A model generated the notes under the pieces. It ran no database searches, had not been told where the DNA came from, and was given only the letters and a program-made list of their open reading frames with translations. Position numbers and translations under genes: made by a program. Below are positions 24,034-32,842 of a stretch of 45,759 bases of DNA, piece after piece; within the stretch, counting starts at the first letter, position 1, and every line of letters begins with the position of its first letter. The stretch is from an uncultured Verrucomicrobiota bacterium (lineage in GTDB: Bacteria > Verrucomicrobiota > Verrucomicrobiia > Verrucomicrobiales > DEV007): NCBI GenBank assembly GCA_902589825.1, contig CACIUL010000022.1, positions 1 to 45,759 on the forward strand, read 5' to 3'.

Positions 24034-24834
24034 CTAGAAAGAGATCACGGATCGGAGCATTGCCGAGGCGTTTTCCATCAGCGAGTGGCAGAACCCGTAA
24101 AGGCTGACCTCCTTGGCGACCACGACCAAAAATCCACTGAGCACAAAGAGGTTTACCAAATAGATAAAGACCAGTGAAAAGAAGGTGCCGTTCTGGCGCA
24201 GGTCCGGCTGGTTCTTGAGGATCATCCAGCCGGTAAAGGTCAGGTGGAAACACCACGTGGCCCCCACGGCCATGTAGAAAACCCATGACCAGCTAAATCC
24301 CACATGTCCCCAGAACAGGCTTTCCGGGTAATACTTCGAAAGGTCGGTGGCCAGTCCGATGAGGCCGAAGGCGGCGACTGCGAGCACCGAGTAAAAGGGC
24401 ACGAAGTAGGGCGAGAGCGAGATCAGGATATTGTTCTTGTTGGTGACGATGTGCCCGCCCTCGGTGCGCACGCGAAACTCGGTGATCTTTCCGCCACAGA
24501 GCAGCACAAAGATGGCATGGGTGAGCTCATGGCCAAGGACGTAGAGGTAGAGAGGCCTTGGCAGGCCGAAGAAAGAGATCAGCCAGAGGAGTGCGCCGAT
24601 GAAAAAGAACCACAGGGGGGCGGACCCGATGACAAGGGTGCTGGCCGAGGTCTCGCTGAATGCCTCAAGGAAGGTTTTGGTCGCCACCACGCACAGCGGC
24701 AGCAGCAGGATGGCAATCCCGGCCTTGAGCCAGATCAGGGAGATGGTGCGCGCTTCACGTGCAGCGGCACGTGGACGCGAAAGCGAGGTGGTGGTTCGCA
24801 GTCGGGAGGAATTGCGGGCCCTCTTCTTTGGCAT
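24034..24834 (-). CDS. M50-like integral membrane metalloprotease
   Basis: A 266-residue polytopic protein with a basic N-terminus and about six hydrophobic segments. The zinc-binding HExxH motif appears as GHELTHAIFVLLCGGKITEF (H102, E103, H106) near a membrane segment, as in site-2 protease-type M50 enzymes and their M50B-like relatives. A clear NPDG-type second ligand motif is not seen, so protease activity is likely but unproven. The TEGGHIVTNKNN loop directly after the motif resembles other M50B-like proteins. It lies between efp (22 nt away) and the amidohydrolase, all on the minus strand. Confidence 0.78.
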   Translation of the reverse strand: MPKKRARNSSRLRTTTSLSRPRAAAREARTISLIWLKAGIAILLLPLCVVATKTFLEAFSETSASTLVIGSAPLWFFFIGALLWLISFFGLPRPLYLYVLGHELTHAIFVLLCGGKITEFRVRTEGGHIVTNKNNILISLSPYFVPFYSVLAVAAFGLIGLATDLSKYYPESLFWGHVGFSWSWVFYMAVGATWCFHLTFTGWMILKNQPDLRQNGTFFSLVFIYLVNLFVLSGFLVVVAKEVSLYGFCHSLMENASAMLRSVISF

Positions 24835-24856
24835 GCGCTTTTTACAGTCAGGCGGC

Positions 24857-25417
24857 CTAGACGCGGCTGACGTATTTCTTGGTGCGCGTGTCGATCTTCA
24901 GGCGGTCGCCGGGCTTTACAAAGAGGGGGACCTGCACCTCAAGTCCGGTCTCCAGGATGGCGGGTTTCTGCGGGTTGTTTGCCGTGTCTCCCTTGATGCC
25001 CTCTGAGGATTCCTTCACCTCCAGTTCAACCTGCGGTGGCGGGTCGACCGTCATTGCCCTGCCCTCGATGAACAGTACGTCGATGGCAAGGTTCTCCACC
25101 AGCAGGTCCTTGACGTCCTCAAGGATTTCCGCGTTGAGCTCAATGGTGTCATAGGTTTCCGGGTTCATGAAGAAATACCCGGTCCCGTCCGTGTAGCTGT
25201 ATTCGAGCTTTTGCCGGTCGACATTGACGATGTCCACCTTGTCTGAGGAGGCGAACCTGATGGTCTTGGTCTTGTTGGTCTGCAGCGAGCGGCAGTTTGC
25301 CAAAATGATGGCATTGCCCTTGCCCGGTGTGCGGTGATCGATATCCAGGACGACAAGCTTCTCCCCGTTGTACTGGAAGCATTGACCTTTCTTGATTTGC
25401 GTAGCGACGACTGCCAT
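24857..25417 (-). CDS. efp: Translation elongation factor P
   Basis: EF-P rescues ribosomes stalled on polyproline. The protein of 186 residues has the KOW-like domain I with the loop HRTPGKGNAII, whose K33 sits where E. coli K34 is modified, then the OB domain (DVLFIEGRAMTVDPPPQVEL) and the C-terminal OB domain ending RTKKYVSRV. All three domains are full length. A lysine at the loop tip suggests EpmA-type lysylation or no modification, as opposed to rhamnosylation, which needs arginine. Proline-rich clients exist nearby, for example the SecG tail. No Shine-Dalgarno precedes the ATG. Confidence 0.96.
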   Translation of the reverse strand: MAVVATQIKKGQCFQYNGEKLVVLDIDHRTPGKGNAIILANCRSLQTNKTKTIRFASSDKVDIVNVDRQKLEYSYTDGTGYFFMNPETYDTIELNAEILEDVKDLLVENLAIDVLFIEGRAMTVDPPPQVELEVKESSEGIKGDTANNPQKPAILETGLEVQVPLFVKPGDRLKIDTRTKKYVSRV

Positions 25418-25526
25418 TGGCTTTGATGGAATGGATTAAGTAATGATGTGAAGCATTTAAAATAAGGGATCACGGGCCGGCTTCAACGGGAAATGTGAAG
25501 TTGATGGCAGTGCATACCCGGTGGCG

Positions 25527-26498
25527 CTAGACAAGCTTGAGCCGGCTGAGGTCCTGGGAATCCACCAGTCCTACCGGTTGGTGATCCCCGTTGATGACCA
25601 CGAGGTCATCAATCCTGTGGCTGCTGAGCACCGGGATCACCTCTGCTGCCAGCTTGTCCTCGGGAATGGTCACCGGATTCTTGGTCATGAACCCAAAGAC
25701 GGGTTGATCCAGGATGTCCTGGTCTTTCTGGATCGCGCGGACGAAGTCCCCCTGGGTAAAGATACCGGCAAGTTCGCCTTCCTCCGACCTGACCACTGCC
25801 GCACCGCTTCGCACCGCGGTCATCTGCTCCAGTGTGGCGCGCACCGTGGTGTCCGGGGAGACCATGGCACAGGAGTCCCCACTGCGCATGATGTCGCAAA
25901 CCTTGGTCAGGAGTGCCTTGCCCAGTGAGCCGCCGGGATGAAGCCGTGCAAAGTCCTCCTGCTGGAAACCGCGCGACTCGAGCAGGACCATGGCCAGGGC
26001 ATCGCCCAGGACCAGCATCACCGTGCTGCTTGAGGTCGGTGCCAGGTTCAGCGGGCAGGCCTCCCGGCTTACCCTGGTGTCCAGGATCAGGTCACTGTTC
26101 CTTGCAAGGGATGATTCCGGCTCCCCGGTCATGCTGATAACCCTGACGTTAAACCGCCTCAAGGCCGGCAGCAGCTCAAGCAGTTCCGCTGTCTCGCCAC
26201 TGTAGCTGAGGGCGAGCACCACGTCGCCGTCACATACCACCCCAAGATCCCCGTGGAGGGCGTTCTGGCTGTTAAGTACAACCGCCGTGGCACCTGTGCT
26301 GTTGAGGGTGGCGGCGATCTTGTAGCCGATATTGTGTGACTTGCCGATACCCACCACGATGATCTTTCTGCCATCGGCAACCGCGGAGCGGAGCATCTCG
26401 ATGGCATCCGAGAATTCTTCACCGATACGCTGGAGCAGGTTCTCCAGCTCATCGATCTCGAGCTGGATCACGCGGCGGGCTTTGGATAAATGATTCAT
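25527..26498 (-). CDS. kdsD: Arabinose-5-phosphate isomerase (KdsD/KpsF family)
   Basis: The enzyme converts ribulose-5-phosphate to arabinose-5-phosphate, the first step to Kdo of lipopolysaccharide. A SIS domain occupies about residues 30-190: VGIGKSHNIGYKIAAT, LSYSGETAELLELL, ACPLNLAPTSSSTVMLVLGD and LHPGGSLGKAL. Two CBS domains make up residues 205-323. The active-site residues known from E. coli KdsD (Lys of GKS, Glu of SGET, Glu of REACP, His of HPGGSLG) are all present. One difference is that the usual HPAEA stretch before HGDLG reads NSQNA. The 323-residue length is normal. It is divergent from the GT4 gene. Confidence 0.92.
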   Translation of the reverse strand: MNHLSKARRVIQLEIDELENLLQRIGEEFSDAIEMLRSAVADGRKIIVVGIGKSHNIGYKIAATLNSTGATAVVLNSQNALHGDLGVVCDGDVVLALSYSGETAELLELLPALRRFNVRVISMTGEPESSLARNSDLILDTRVSREACPLNLAPTSSSTVMLVLGDALAMVLLESRGFQQEDFARLHPGGSLGKALLTKVCDIMRSGDSCAMVSPDTTVRATLEQMTAVRSGAAVVRSEEGELAGIFTQGDFVRAIQKDQDILDQPVFGFMTKNPVTIPEDKLAAEVIPVLSSHRIDDLVVINGDHQPVGLVDSQDLSRLKLV

Positions 26499-26619
26499 GG
26501 CTTATTCTTCGCCGAACAAACCGATAAACGAGAATACCCGGGATGCCAGCAGAAGTGCGCACCTGTAACTATCCTTGCAGTGGTGCCCTGCCTGTGGCTG
26601 GTTGAGCGTATTGCGAAAA

Positions 26620-27825
26620 ATGCCAGGAAATGACCGCAAGCAGCCGGTGGTAACCGCTTACCTTCCCACCTTCCTGCCCTCAGACATGCGTCATGTCTAC
26701 AGGCAGATTATCGGCGTTAGCCGCCAAAAGAACGTGGTCATTGCGCGCAAGAGGCAGAACCAGGATGCCTTTCCGTTCCCCGAGGAGCGGATCATGATGG
26801 TCAGGCGGCCGCTTACCCGTGCCTTGCGCAGGATATGGTTCGCACAGCTCAAAAGACAGGCTATTCCCCTTTCCTCACGTGAGCTTCGCGAGATCCTGGA
26901 TGCGGTGAAGCGGCTCAAGACCGATGTTTTGCATGTGTATTTTGGCAGCGTGGCTGCGCAGCTGCTGCCCGTTTTACGGCAGGTTTCCTGCCCGGTCATT
27001 GTCTCATTCCATGGTGCGGATGCCGGGGTGGATACGCAGAATAAGGCCTACAGGGAGGCACTGCGTGAGGTGTTCCAGCTGGCTGGCCTGGTCCTGGGTC
27101 GATCCGATTCCCTGCTCAAGCGATTGCAGGAACTCGGGTGTGACGGGGACAAGCTGCGTTTAAATCCCACGGGAATACCCATGGAGGCATTTCCATTCCA
27201 GCAACGTTGTGTGCCACCCGGGGACGGGAGCTGGAATTTCCTGCAGGTTTGCCGCCTGGTGGAAAAAAAAGGACTGCCGGTGGCATTGCGTGCCTTTGCC
27301 GAGGTGTGCAGGGTGCATTCCTCGGCACAGTTTCATATTGCCGGCGATGGTCCCATGCGCCTTGAGCTGGAGAGCCTGGCCGGGGAACTGGGTGTTGGCG
27401 AATCTGTCCACTTTCATGGATTTATCAACCAGGAGAAATTGGCGCAACTGGCCGGAAAGGCGCATATCTTCATTCATCCCAGCCAGATGGGTGCTGATGG
27501 TAACCGGGAGGGAATTCCCAATGCCATGCTGGAGGCCATGTCCACCGGGTTGCCGGTCGTGGCAACACGGCATGGTGGTATCCCGGAGGCGGTTACCGGG
27601 GGCGAATCCGGGTTCCTGGTGGAGGAGGGCGACTTCCAGGGGCTGGCCAAGGCCTCATTGGACCTCATGGCGGATAGCGGGCTCTACCGCCACTGTGCCA
27701 GGGGTGCCCATGAGGTGGTTGCGGGGAATTTTTCCGCCAGCAGTGCTATCGGCGTCCTTGAGGATTGCTATGAGGAGGTGCTGGCGATGGGGGCAAGGAA
27801 GCCGGATAATGATGGTGAGGCGTGA
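26620..27825 (+). CDS. GT4-family glycosyltransferase
   Basis: A GT-B fold transferase of 401 residues, cytosolic or membrane-associated. The N-terminal half has VLHVYFGSVAAQLLPVL and CPVIVSFHGADAG. The donor-binding half has FLQVCRLVEKKGLPVALRAF, FHIAGDGPMRLELE, and the E(x7)E motif in EGIPNAMLEAMSTGLPVVAT. The start MPGNDRKQPVVTAYLPTFLP at 26620 is chosen over the ATG at 26575 because the first 15 residues of the longer form look non-coding; neither has a Shine-Dalgarno. Substrate unknown; polysaccharide or lipopolysaccharide assembly is likely given kdsD next door. Confidence 0.85.
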   Translation: MPGNDRKQPVVTAYLPTFLPSDMRHVYRQIIGVSRQKNVVIARKRQNQDAFPFPEERIMMVRRPLTRALRRIWFAQLKRQAIPLSSRELREILDAVKRLKTDVLHVYFGSVAAQLLPVLRQVSCPVIVSFHGADAGVDTQNKAYREALREVFQLAGLVLGRSDSLLKRLQELGCDGDKLRLNPTGIPMEAFPFQQRCVPPGDGSWNFLQVCRLVEKKGLPVALRAFAEVCRVHSSAQFHIAGDGPMRLELESLAGELGVGESVHFHGFINQEKLAQLAGKAHIFIHPSQMGADGNREGIPNAMLEAMSTGLPVVATRHGGIPEAVTGGESGFLVEEGDFQGLAKASLDLMADSGLYRHCARGAHEVVAGNFSASSAIGVLEDCYEEVLAMGARKPDNDGEA

Positions 27826-27912
27826 GCACCACGAAAATTTTTCTCACAAACTATTGATTGAGAGGGATTTATCCACTTTTTCGGCGTGCCAGGCTGCGAA
27901 TACTGTTTCCTC

Positions 27913-27940
27913 TTGAATAGTGGGGATCCCCGACTATAAT
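27913..27940 (+). promoter_or_regulatory. Predicted promoter of rpsB-tsf
   Basis: TTGAAT (27913-27918) and a consensus TATAAT (27935-27940) are 16 nt apart in the gap before rpsB. Transcription should begin near 27947, giving a leader of about 145 nt. Confidence 0.65.
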
Positions 27941-27945
27941 TCCCG

Positions 27946-28058
27946 CCCCCCTGTTTTTGGGGGAAATTCCCATAACAATAACAAAAAACCTTTGCGGGTG
28001 CGTGGATCGGCTGAGAAGTGGTCGAGCGTGAGGACGGGGCACTGAAATTGCCCGGCTC
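27946..28058 (+). promoter_or_regulatory. Structured rpsB 5' leader (possible autoregulatory element)
   Basis: Two hairpins can be drawn. CCCCC/GGGGG with a TGTTTTT loop spans 27947-27963, at the transcript's 5' edge. A second has the inner stem GGGCA (28037-28041)/TGCCC (28049-28053) and the outer pairs GAGC (28024-28027)/GCTC (28055-28058). Long structured leaders before rpsB often bind S2 itself. I do not recognise a described motif class, so function is inference. Confidence 0.35.
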
Positions 28059-28093
28059 AAGCGTGCATTCCCCGTGATCAATAAATATATCCA

Positions 28094-28816
28094 ATGGCAG
28101 ATCTGATTGAAGAACTTGTCGAGGCTGGTGTCCACTTCGGCCACCAGAGTCGTAAATGGAACCCGAAAATGAAACCTTTCCTGCTCCAGAAGCGCAGCGG
28201 GGTTCATATCATCAATATTGAGGAGACCGTCCTCCGGCTTGAGGAGGCTTCCGAGTTTCTCAGCAAGCTTGCCCTTGACGGAGGCAAGATTCTCTTTGTT
28301 GGCTGCAAGCGTCAGGCGCAGGATGCCGTTCGCCAGGCGGCCGAGGCGTGTAACCAGTATTATGTAAATCACCGCTGGCTTGGCGGGATGCTCACCAATA
28401 TGGAGACCATCCGCAAGAGCATGGAGCGTCTTGACTACCTCGAGGGGCTGGAGAACTCCGTTGAGAAGAAGCAGATGAGCAAGAGCGAGCTTGCTTCGCT
28501 TAACCGTGAGCGGGAGAAGCTTTTGCGCAACCTGCGCGGGGTGCGTTCGATGGAGGGCCTGCCTGATGCCCTTGTCATCGTTGACTCTGCCCGTGAGCAC
28601 ATTGCCGTTAACGAGGCATGCCGCCTGAAGATACCGATTATAGCCATGGTCGACTCCAATGCCGACCCGTCATCCATTGATTACCCGATCCCGGCCAATG
28701 ATGATGCAATCCGCTCGATCCGCATTGTATTGCAGAATCTCATCGACCCGGTCATCGCCGCCACTGATGGAGGTAAGTTAGTGAAAAAGAAGCGCCCGGA
28801 CCAGGTGATTGCCTGA
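28094..28816 (+). CDS. rpsB: 30S ribosomal protein S2
   Basis: The 240-residue protein matches S2 throughout: [19 protein letters not shown] (residues 8-26), [46 protein letters not shown] (about residues 90-106), [19 protein letters not shown] and [14 protein letters not shown]. It binds the 30S platform with bS1. It is followed by tsf after 127 nt, the widely conserved rpsB-tsf pair. The start codon follows an A/T-rich stretch and has no Shine-Dalgarno. Confidence 0.98.
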   Translation: MADLIEELVEAGVHFGHQSRKWNPKMKPFLLQKRSGVHIINIEETVLRLEEASEFLSKLALDGGKILFVGCKRQAQDAVRQAAEACNQYYVNHRWLGGMLTNMETIRKSMERLDYLEGLENSVEKKQMSKSELASLNREREKLLRNLRGVRSMEGLPDALVIVDSAREHIAVNEACRLKIPIIAMVDSNADPSSIDYPIPANDDAIRSIRIVLQNLIDPVIAATDGGKLVKKKRPDQVIA

Positions 28817-28943
28817 TTGAGGGCAGAATGATGTCCATTGCTTTGCGGCAAGCATGTCATGCTGCCTGATTTATTTGCCAATGACCGTCCTTTTAGGAAA
28901 CCAAGAATACCTTTAAACAATCCACTAAACACACGCTGATACG

Positions 28944-29819
28944 ATGGCTGAGATTACCGCTTCAATAGTAAAGGAACTGCGCGACAAGACCAATGCAGGC
29001 ATGATGGAGTGCAAGAACGCTCTGAAGGAAACCGATGGCGACATTGATGCCGCTATCAAGTTCTTGCGTGAGCGTGGTGCCATCAAGGCGGCAAAGAAGG
29101 CCGGACGCGAGGCCAAGGAAGGCATTGTGCATGCCCAGATTGATGCTGCCGCAAAGTCCGGTGTGCTTGTTGAGGTGAATTGCGAGACGGACTTTGTCGC
29201 CAAGAATGAGAACTTCCAGGCATTTGTCAGTGAGTTGGCCACAACGGTTGCCTCTTCCGCTGCCACGGATCTCGACTCGGCAAATGCAACAGCTAAGGAT
29301 GGTGGAACACTTGATGACTTTGTGAAGGCGAAGGTGATCGAGCTTGGCGAGAACCTCCAGTTCCGCCGCATGGAGCGTTATGACGTTGAGGGCTCCGGCA
29401 TTGTTGCCTCCTACATCCACCTTGGAGGCAAGGTCGGAGTGTTGCTGGAAGTGGGCTGCGGCAAGGAGGAGACGGCTGGTGCGGATTCCTTCCACCAGCT
29501 GGTTAAGGATCTCACCCTGCAGATTGCAGCCGCGGCTCCTGCCGGCATTTCCCGTGAGGATATTGCCCCTGAACTTGTTGAGGCCGAGAAGGATCTCTTC
29601 CGCAAGCAGCTTGCTGAGAGCGGGAAGCCGCCGGAAATCCTCGAGAAGATCATCGAGGGCAAGCTTGGCAAATTCTACAGCAACATTTGCCTGCTTGAGC
29701 AGGGATTCATTAAGGATCCGGACCAGAGCATCGGTGACCTGCTCGCTTCCGGCGGCAAGGCGCTGGATGATGAGCTGACCGTGCGGCGCTTCACCCGTTT
29801 CGGGGTCGGCGAGGACTAG
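28944..29819 (+). CDS. tsf: Elongation factor Ts
   Basis: EF-Ts exchanges GDP for GTP on EF-Tu. The N-terminal UBA-like domain has VKELRDKTNAGMMECKNAL, and the core contains EVNCETDFVAKNENFQAFV, the TDFV signature for EF-Tu contact. The C-terminal part ends SIGDLLASGGKALDDE, then VRRFTRFGVGED. 291 residues is typical. It converges on lpxK with a 27-nt gap; a weak hairpin GCTC/GAGC (29822-29834) followed by TGATTT may end the transcript. Confidence 0.98.
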   Translation: MAEITASIVKELRDKTNAGMMECKNALKETDGDIDAAIKFLRERGAIKAAKKAGREAKEGIVHAQIDAAAKSGVLVEVNCETDFVAKNENFQAFVSELATTVASSAATDLDSANATAKDGGTLDDFVKAKVIELGENLQFRRMERYDVEGSGIVASYIHLGGKVGVLLEVGCGKEETAGADSFHQLVKDLTLQIAAAAPAGISREDIAPELVEAEKDLFRKQLAESGKPPEILEKIIEGKLGKFYSNICLLEQGFIKDPDQSIGDLLASGGKALDDELTVRRFTRFGVGED

Positions 29820-29846
29820 GTGCTCTCTCGGAGCTGATTTGAGTAT

Positions 29847-31040
29847 TTAGAAGAACCGGCGTGCCGAGACAATCGGCCTTGGTGCACAGATGCGGTTGAC
29901 GCATTCCGTCCAGGTTTCCTCGTTGCTGAGAATGCCAATTTCCACCCGCAGGAAATAGATCGGGAGATCAGGGGAGTTGATCTCGGGGAACCTGACAAAA
30001 TCCTTCTCGGTGGTGACAATCATGTCGAGGTCGCGGTAGAGGCAGTGGTCGATAAAGTCACTGATTTCCTTCTTGGTATAACGATGGTGGTCGGTATACC
30101 TGCGAACCAGCTCAATGTTGGCCCCAAGTTTCCTCAGGCCGCCCTCAAAGCTCTCAGGGACCGCGATTCCTGAGATGGTGCCGATATATTTTCCGTCCAG
30201 GTGTTCAAGCGGCAGTTGTTCACCGGTTGCACTGTTTTCCAGGTATTTTGGCTGGTGGGCGCATTCGATGATTTCAGCGGTTCGGTTGTATTTGCGGATA
30301 CGGGTGATGAGTTCCTCATTTGAGCTCCCGTCACATTTGGTGATGAAGATGTAGGTTGCCCTTTTCAGGTTCTTGGCCGGTTCCCTCAGGGTTCCCCTTG
30401 GCAGGAGTTTCTCATTACCGAACGGCGAGTGCTTGTCAATAAGCACAATATCCAGGCGGTGCCGCAACCGCAGATACTGGAGCCCGTCATCCAGAAGGAG
30501 GGTGTCGGCATTGAATTCCTTAATGGCATGCATGCCTGCCTTGACGCGGTCCTTGTCGACGATAATCGCCACGTCCTTGAGGTTGTTGGCCAGCATATAG
30601 GGTTCATCCCCCGCCGTCTTTGAATCCAGGAGGACTTCTTTTCCGTCGGTGACCACCCGAGGAGGGTCATAAAAAATTTCATTGTGGTTGACCTGCTGTC
30701 GCAACCGTTCCTTGATGGGCGGCTTGATGCTCTTGTAACCCCGGCTGAGGATTGCCACTTTCCGCCCGCCGGCGGTCAGCGCGCGCGCGAATTTTTCCAC
30801 CACCGGGGTTTTTCCCGTTCCGCCGACAGTCAGGTTGCCAATGCTGACAACCAGGCATCCCAGATTGTGCTCGCGTTTTATACGGTTGCGGTAAAGCCAA
30901 AGCCGGATACAGACCACACCGCGATAGATGAAGGAAAGGCCGGATAGGAGCAGGCGCAGGATGTTGGCACGGAAGCCCTTGCGTCGATTCAGGATGACAT
31001 CGATGGCAAATTGTTCGAGCTCCTCAAGGTTCTCTTTCAT
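29847..31040 (-). CDS. lpxK: Tetraacyldisaccharide 4'-kinase
   Basis: LpxK phosphorylates the 4' position of the lipid A precursor at the inner membrane. The N-terminal hydrophobic stretch ([19 protein letters not shown]) is the membrane-associated helix, then the P-loop [15 protein letters not shown] (about residues 66-80), [38 protein letters not shown], and the C-terminal [11 protein letters not shown] and [11 protein letters not shown]. The ATG at 31040 begins [11 protein letters not shown]; a GTG at 31061 in frame is an alternative start. At 397 residues it is longer than E. coli LpxK (328) because of N-terminal and C-terminal extensions. Together with kdsD and the LpxL-WaaF fusion it shows the organism makes lipid A. 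Confidence 0.94.
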   Translation of the reverse strand: MKENLEELEQFAIDVILNRRKGFRANILRLLLSGLSFIYRGVVCIRLWLYRNRIKREHNLGCLVVSIGNLTVGGTGKTPVVEKFARALTAGGRKVAILSRGYKSIKPPIKERLRQQVNHNEIFYDPPRVVTDGKEVLLDSKTAGDEPYMLANNLKDVAIIVDKDRVKAGMHAIKEFNADTLLLDDGLQYLRLRHRLDIVLIDKHSPFGNEKLLPRGTLREPAKNLKRATYIFITKCDGSSNEELITRIRKYNRTAEIIECAHQPKYLENSATGEQLPLEHLDGKYIGTISGIAVPESFEGGLRKLGANIELVRRYTDHHRYTKKEISDFIDHCLYRDLDMIVTTEKDFVRFPEINSPDLPIYFLRVEIGILSNEETWTECVNRICAPRPIVSARRFF

Positions 31041-31127
31041 CAGGTGCTGGCTGTTGACCACACGCCTTACCCATAGCAGATGTCGCTACTGCTTGCCACC
31101 ACGCCTTATTTCCATTAATCAGTTTAC

Positions 31128-31916
31128 ATGGAACGACCCGAAGGCCGGCAAGCCGACCAACTGCGCCCTATTTCATTTGTGCCTGATATTGCGCCCCATG
31201 CCACCGGATCTGTGCTGGTGAGCTTTGGTAATACCAGGGTTATCTGCACTGCCATGGTTCAGCCCGGTGTGCCGCGCTGGATGAAGGAGCAGAACGTGCC
31301 GGGAGGCTGGTTGACTGCCGAGTATGCAATGCTGCCTTACTCGACGGGAGGAGGACGCAAGCCCCGTGATATTTCCAGGGGCAAGCTTGACGGACGGAGC
31401 TCGGAGATCCAGCGGCTCATCGGACGTTCCCTTCGTGCTGTCGTTGACCTGAAACTCCTTGAGGCAAATACCGCCTGGATTGATTGTGACGTCTTGCAGG
31501 CGGACGGCGGGACCCGCACGGCATCCATTACGGGTGCCTCTGTTGCCTGTGCCATCGCCTTTGAGCGCATGGTGGCTGAGGGGAAGCTGAAAACCTCCCC
31601 GTTAGCCGGCCATGTCTCGGCGGTGAGCTGTGGGGTTTATGAGGAGGAAGCTATCCTGGATTTATGTTACCTGGAGGATCGTGACGCACGCGTGGATTTC
31701 AACATTGTGATGACCGAGGATTCCCAGTTTGTGGAATTACAGGGATCCGGGGAAGAGGCCACCTTCAGCAGTGAGGAAATGTCCACCATGCTTGAGCTTG
31801 GCAGGAAGGGTATTCGGGAGATCTCCGAGCTTCAAAGGCAGGCGGTCCACACGGCACTGGGTGAGGCGGATGGCGATGCGGCACATAGGCTGGCGGATCA
31901 TTTTAATCAGTCCTGA
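31128..31916 (+). CDS. rph: Ribonuclease PH
   Basis: RNase PH trims the 3' ends of tRNA precursors with phosphate. The 262-residue protein contains LVSFGNTRVICTAMVQPGVP (residues 29-48), GGWLTAEYAMLPYSTGGR-like text with RKPRDISRGKLDGRSSEIQR, LIGRSLRAVVDL, TAWIDCDVLQADGGTRTASI and the C-terminal hexamer contact region. Start ATG at 31128 fits the family N-terminus (ERPEGRQADQLRPI). It is divergent from lpxK with 87 nt between starts. cysQ follows on the same strand after 60 nt. Confidence 0.97.
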   Translation: MERPEGRQADQLRPISFVPDIAPHATGSVLVSFGNTRVICTAMVQPGVPRWMKEQNVPGGWLTAEYAMLPYSTGGGRKPRDISRGKLDGRSSEIQRLIGRSLRAVVDLKLLEANTAWIDCDVLQADGGTRTASITGASVACAIAFERMVAEGKLKTSPLAGHVSAVSCGVYEEEAILDLCYLEDRDARVDFNIVMTEDSQFVELQGSGEEATFSSEEMSTMLELGRKGIREISELQRQAVHTALGEADGDAAHRLADHFNQS

Positions 31917-31976
31917 GCGGATATTCCCTTTAATGAGCCTTGCAAGGAGGTTGACCGCGGTATAGTTGCGCGGAAG

Positions 31977-32750
31977 ATGTCCTCTGTTGACCTGGATAAA
32001 ATTGTTGCCGCTGCCCGGGCTGCCGGTGAGGAGATTCTCAGTGTTTACTCAAGTGATTTCGAGGTGGAATTCAAGGCGGATGATTCCCCGCTGACCACAG
32101 CAGACAAGGCGGCTAATGCGGTAATCATGGACGCGTTATCAACCCATTATCCGCATATACCGGTGATCTCGGAGGAAAACAGCGAAGTCCCTTACGCTGA
32201 GCGTTCCGGGTGGGGGCAATTCTGGCTTGTGGACCCATTGGACGGCACCAAGGAGTTTGTAAAGAAAAACGGTGAGTTTACCGTGAACATTGCCCTGGTT
32301 AATGAAGGATTGCCGGTGGCAGGTATCGTCTATCGCCCGGTGGACGGGACATTATACTGTGCCGAGTCCGGTGCCGGTGCTTTCAAGTCATCCGGGAATG
32401 CAGACCCGGAAAGGATTTTCAATGACCGCCATTATTCGTCCTGTGATCAGGTCGCCGTGGTGGCAAGCCGTTCGCACCGGACCCCGGAAACGGACGATTT
32501 TATTGAAAAATTGAGCGGGCAAGGAAAGTCAGTGGAGTGCCTTGCAGCGGGCAGTTCCCTTAAGTTGTGCCTGGTTGCAGAGGGGGCAGCCAATGTTTAC
32601 CCGCGCTTTGGCCCGACCATGGAATGGGATACCGGGGCAGCCCACAGTATTGTGCTGGAGTCCGGGAGGCAGGTCCTTGCGTATCCGGCAGGTGAGCCGC
32701 TCACCTACAATAAGCGTTCCCTCAAAAATCCCTGGTTTGTGGTAGAGTAG
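31977..32750 (+). CDS. cysQ: 3'(2'),5'-bisphosphate nucleotidase (CysQ) of the inositol monophosphatase family
   Basis: CysQ hydrolyses PAP to AMP and phosphate. The family metal and active-site motifs are present: DSPLTTADKAAN, VISEENSE, WLVDPLDGTKEFVKKNGEFT (about residues 83-102), and the C-terminal EWDTGAAH. The sequence follows CysQ more closely than SuhB in the DGTKEF loop. Because the CysH here is of the APS type, PAP would come from other reactions, such as sulfotransferases or holo-ACP synthesis; other bisphosphates are possible. An AAGGAGG lies at 31944-31950, 26 nt before the ATG, which is too far for a normal ribosome-binding site. Length 257 is normal. Confidence 0.9.
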   Translation: MSSVDLDKIVAAARAAGEEILSVYSSDFEVEFKADDSPLTTADKAANAVIMDALSTHYPHIPVISEENSEVPYAERSGWGQFWLVDPLDGTKEFVKKNGEFTVNIALVNEGLPVAGIVYRPVDGTLYCAESGAGAFKSSGNADPERIFNDRHYSSCDQVAVVASRSHRTPETDDFIEKLSGQGKSVECLAAGSSLKLCLVAEGAANVYPRFGPTMEWDTGAAHSIVLESGRQVLAYPAGEPLTYNKRSLKNPWFVVE

Positions 32751-32842
32751 TCGCTGTAAGAATATTTATTATCACCGCGGCGGGAAAGTCCTGTAACCTT
32801 GAACGAAACGATCAACTTCCTAGTTCCTGCTGGTCAGCTCTC

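Noticed and set aside
4192-28943. tRNA or rRNA genes in intergenic gaps
   Set aside because: I read the gaps and saw no cloverleaf or rRNA-like sequence; all gaps are short.
31944-31950. AAGGAGG before cysQ as ribosome-binding site
   Set aside because: It is 26 nt from the ATG and no in-frame start lies at a suitable distance, so it is probably chance.
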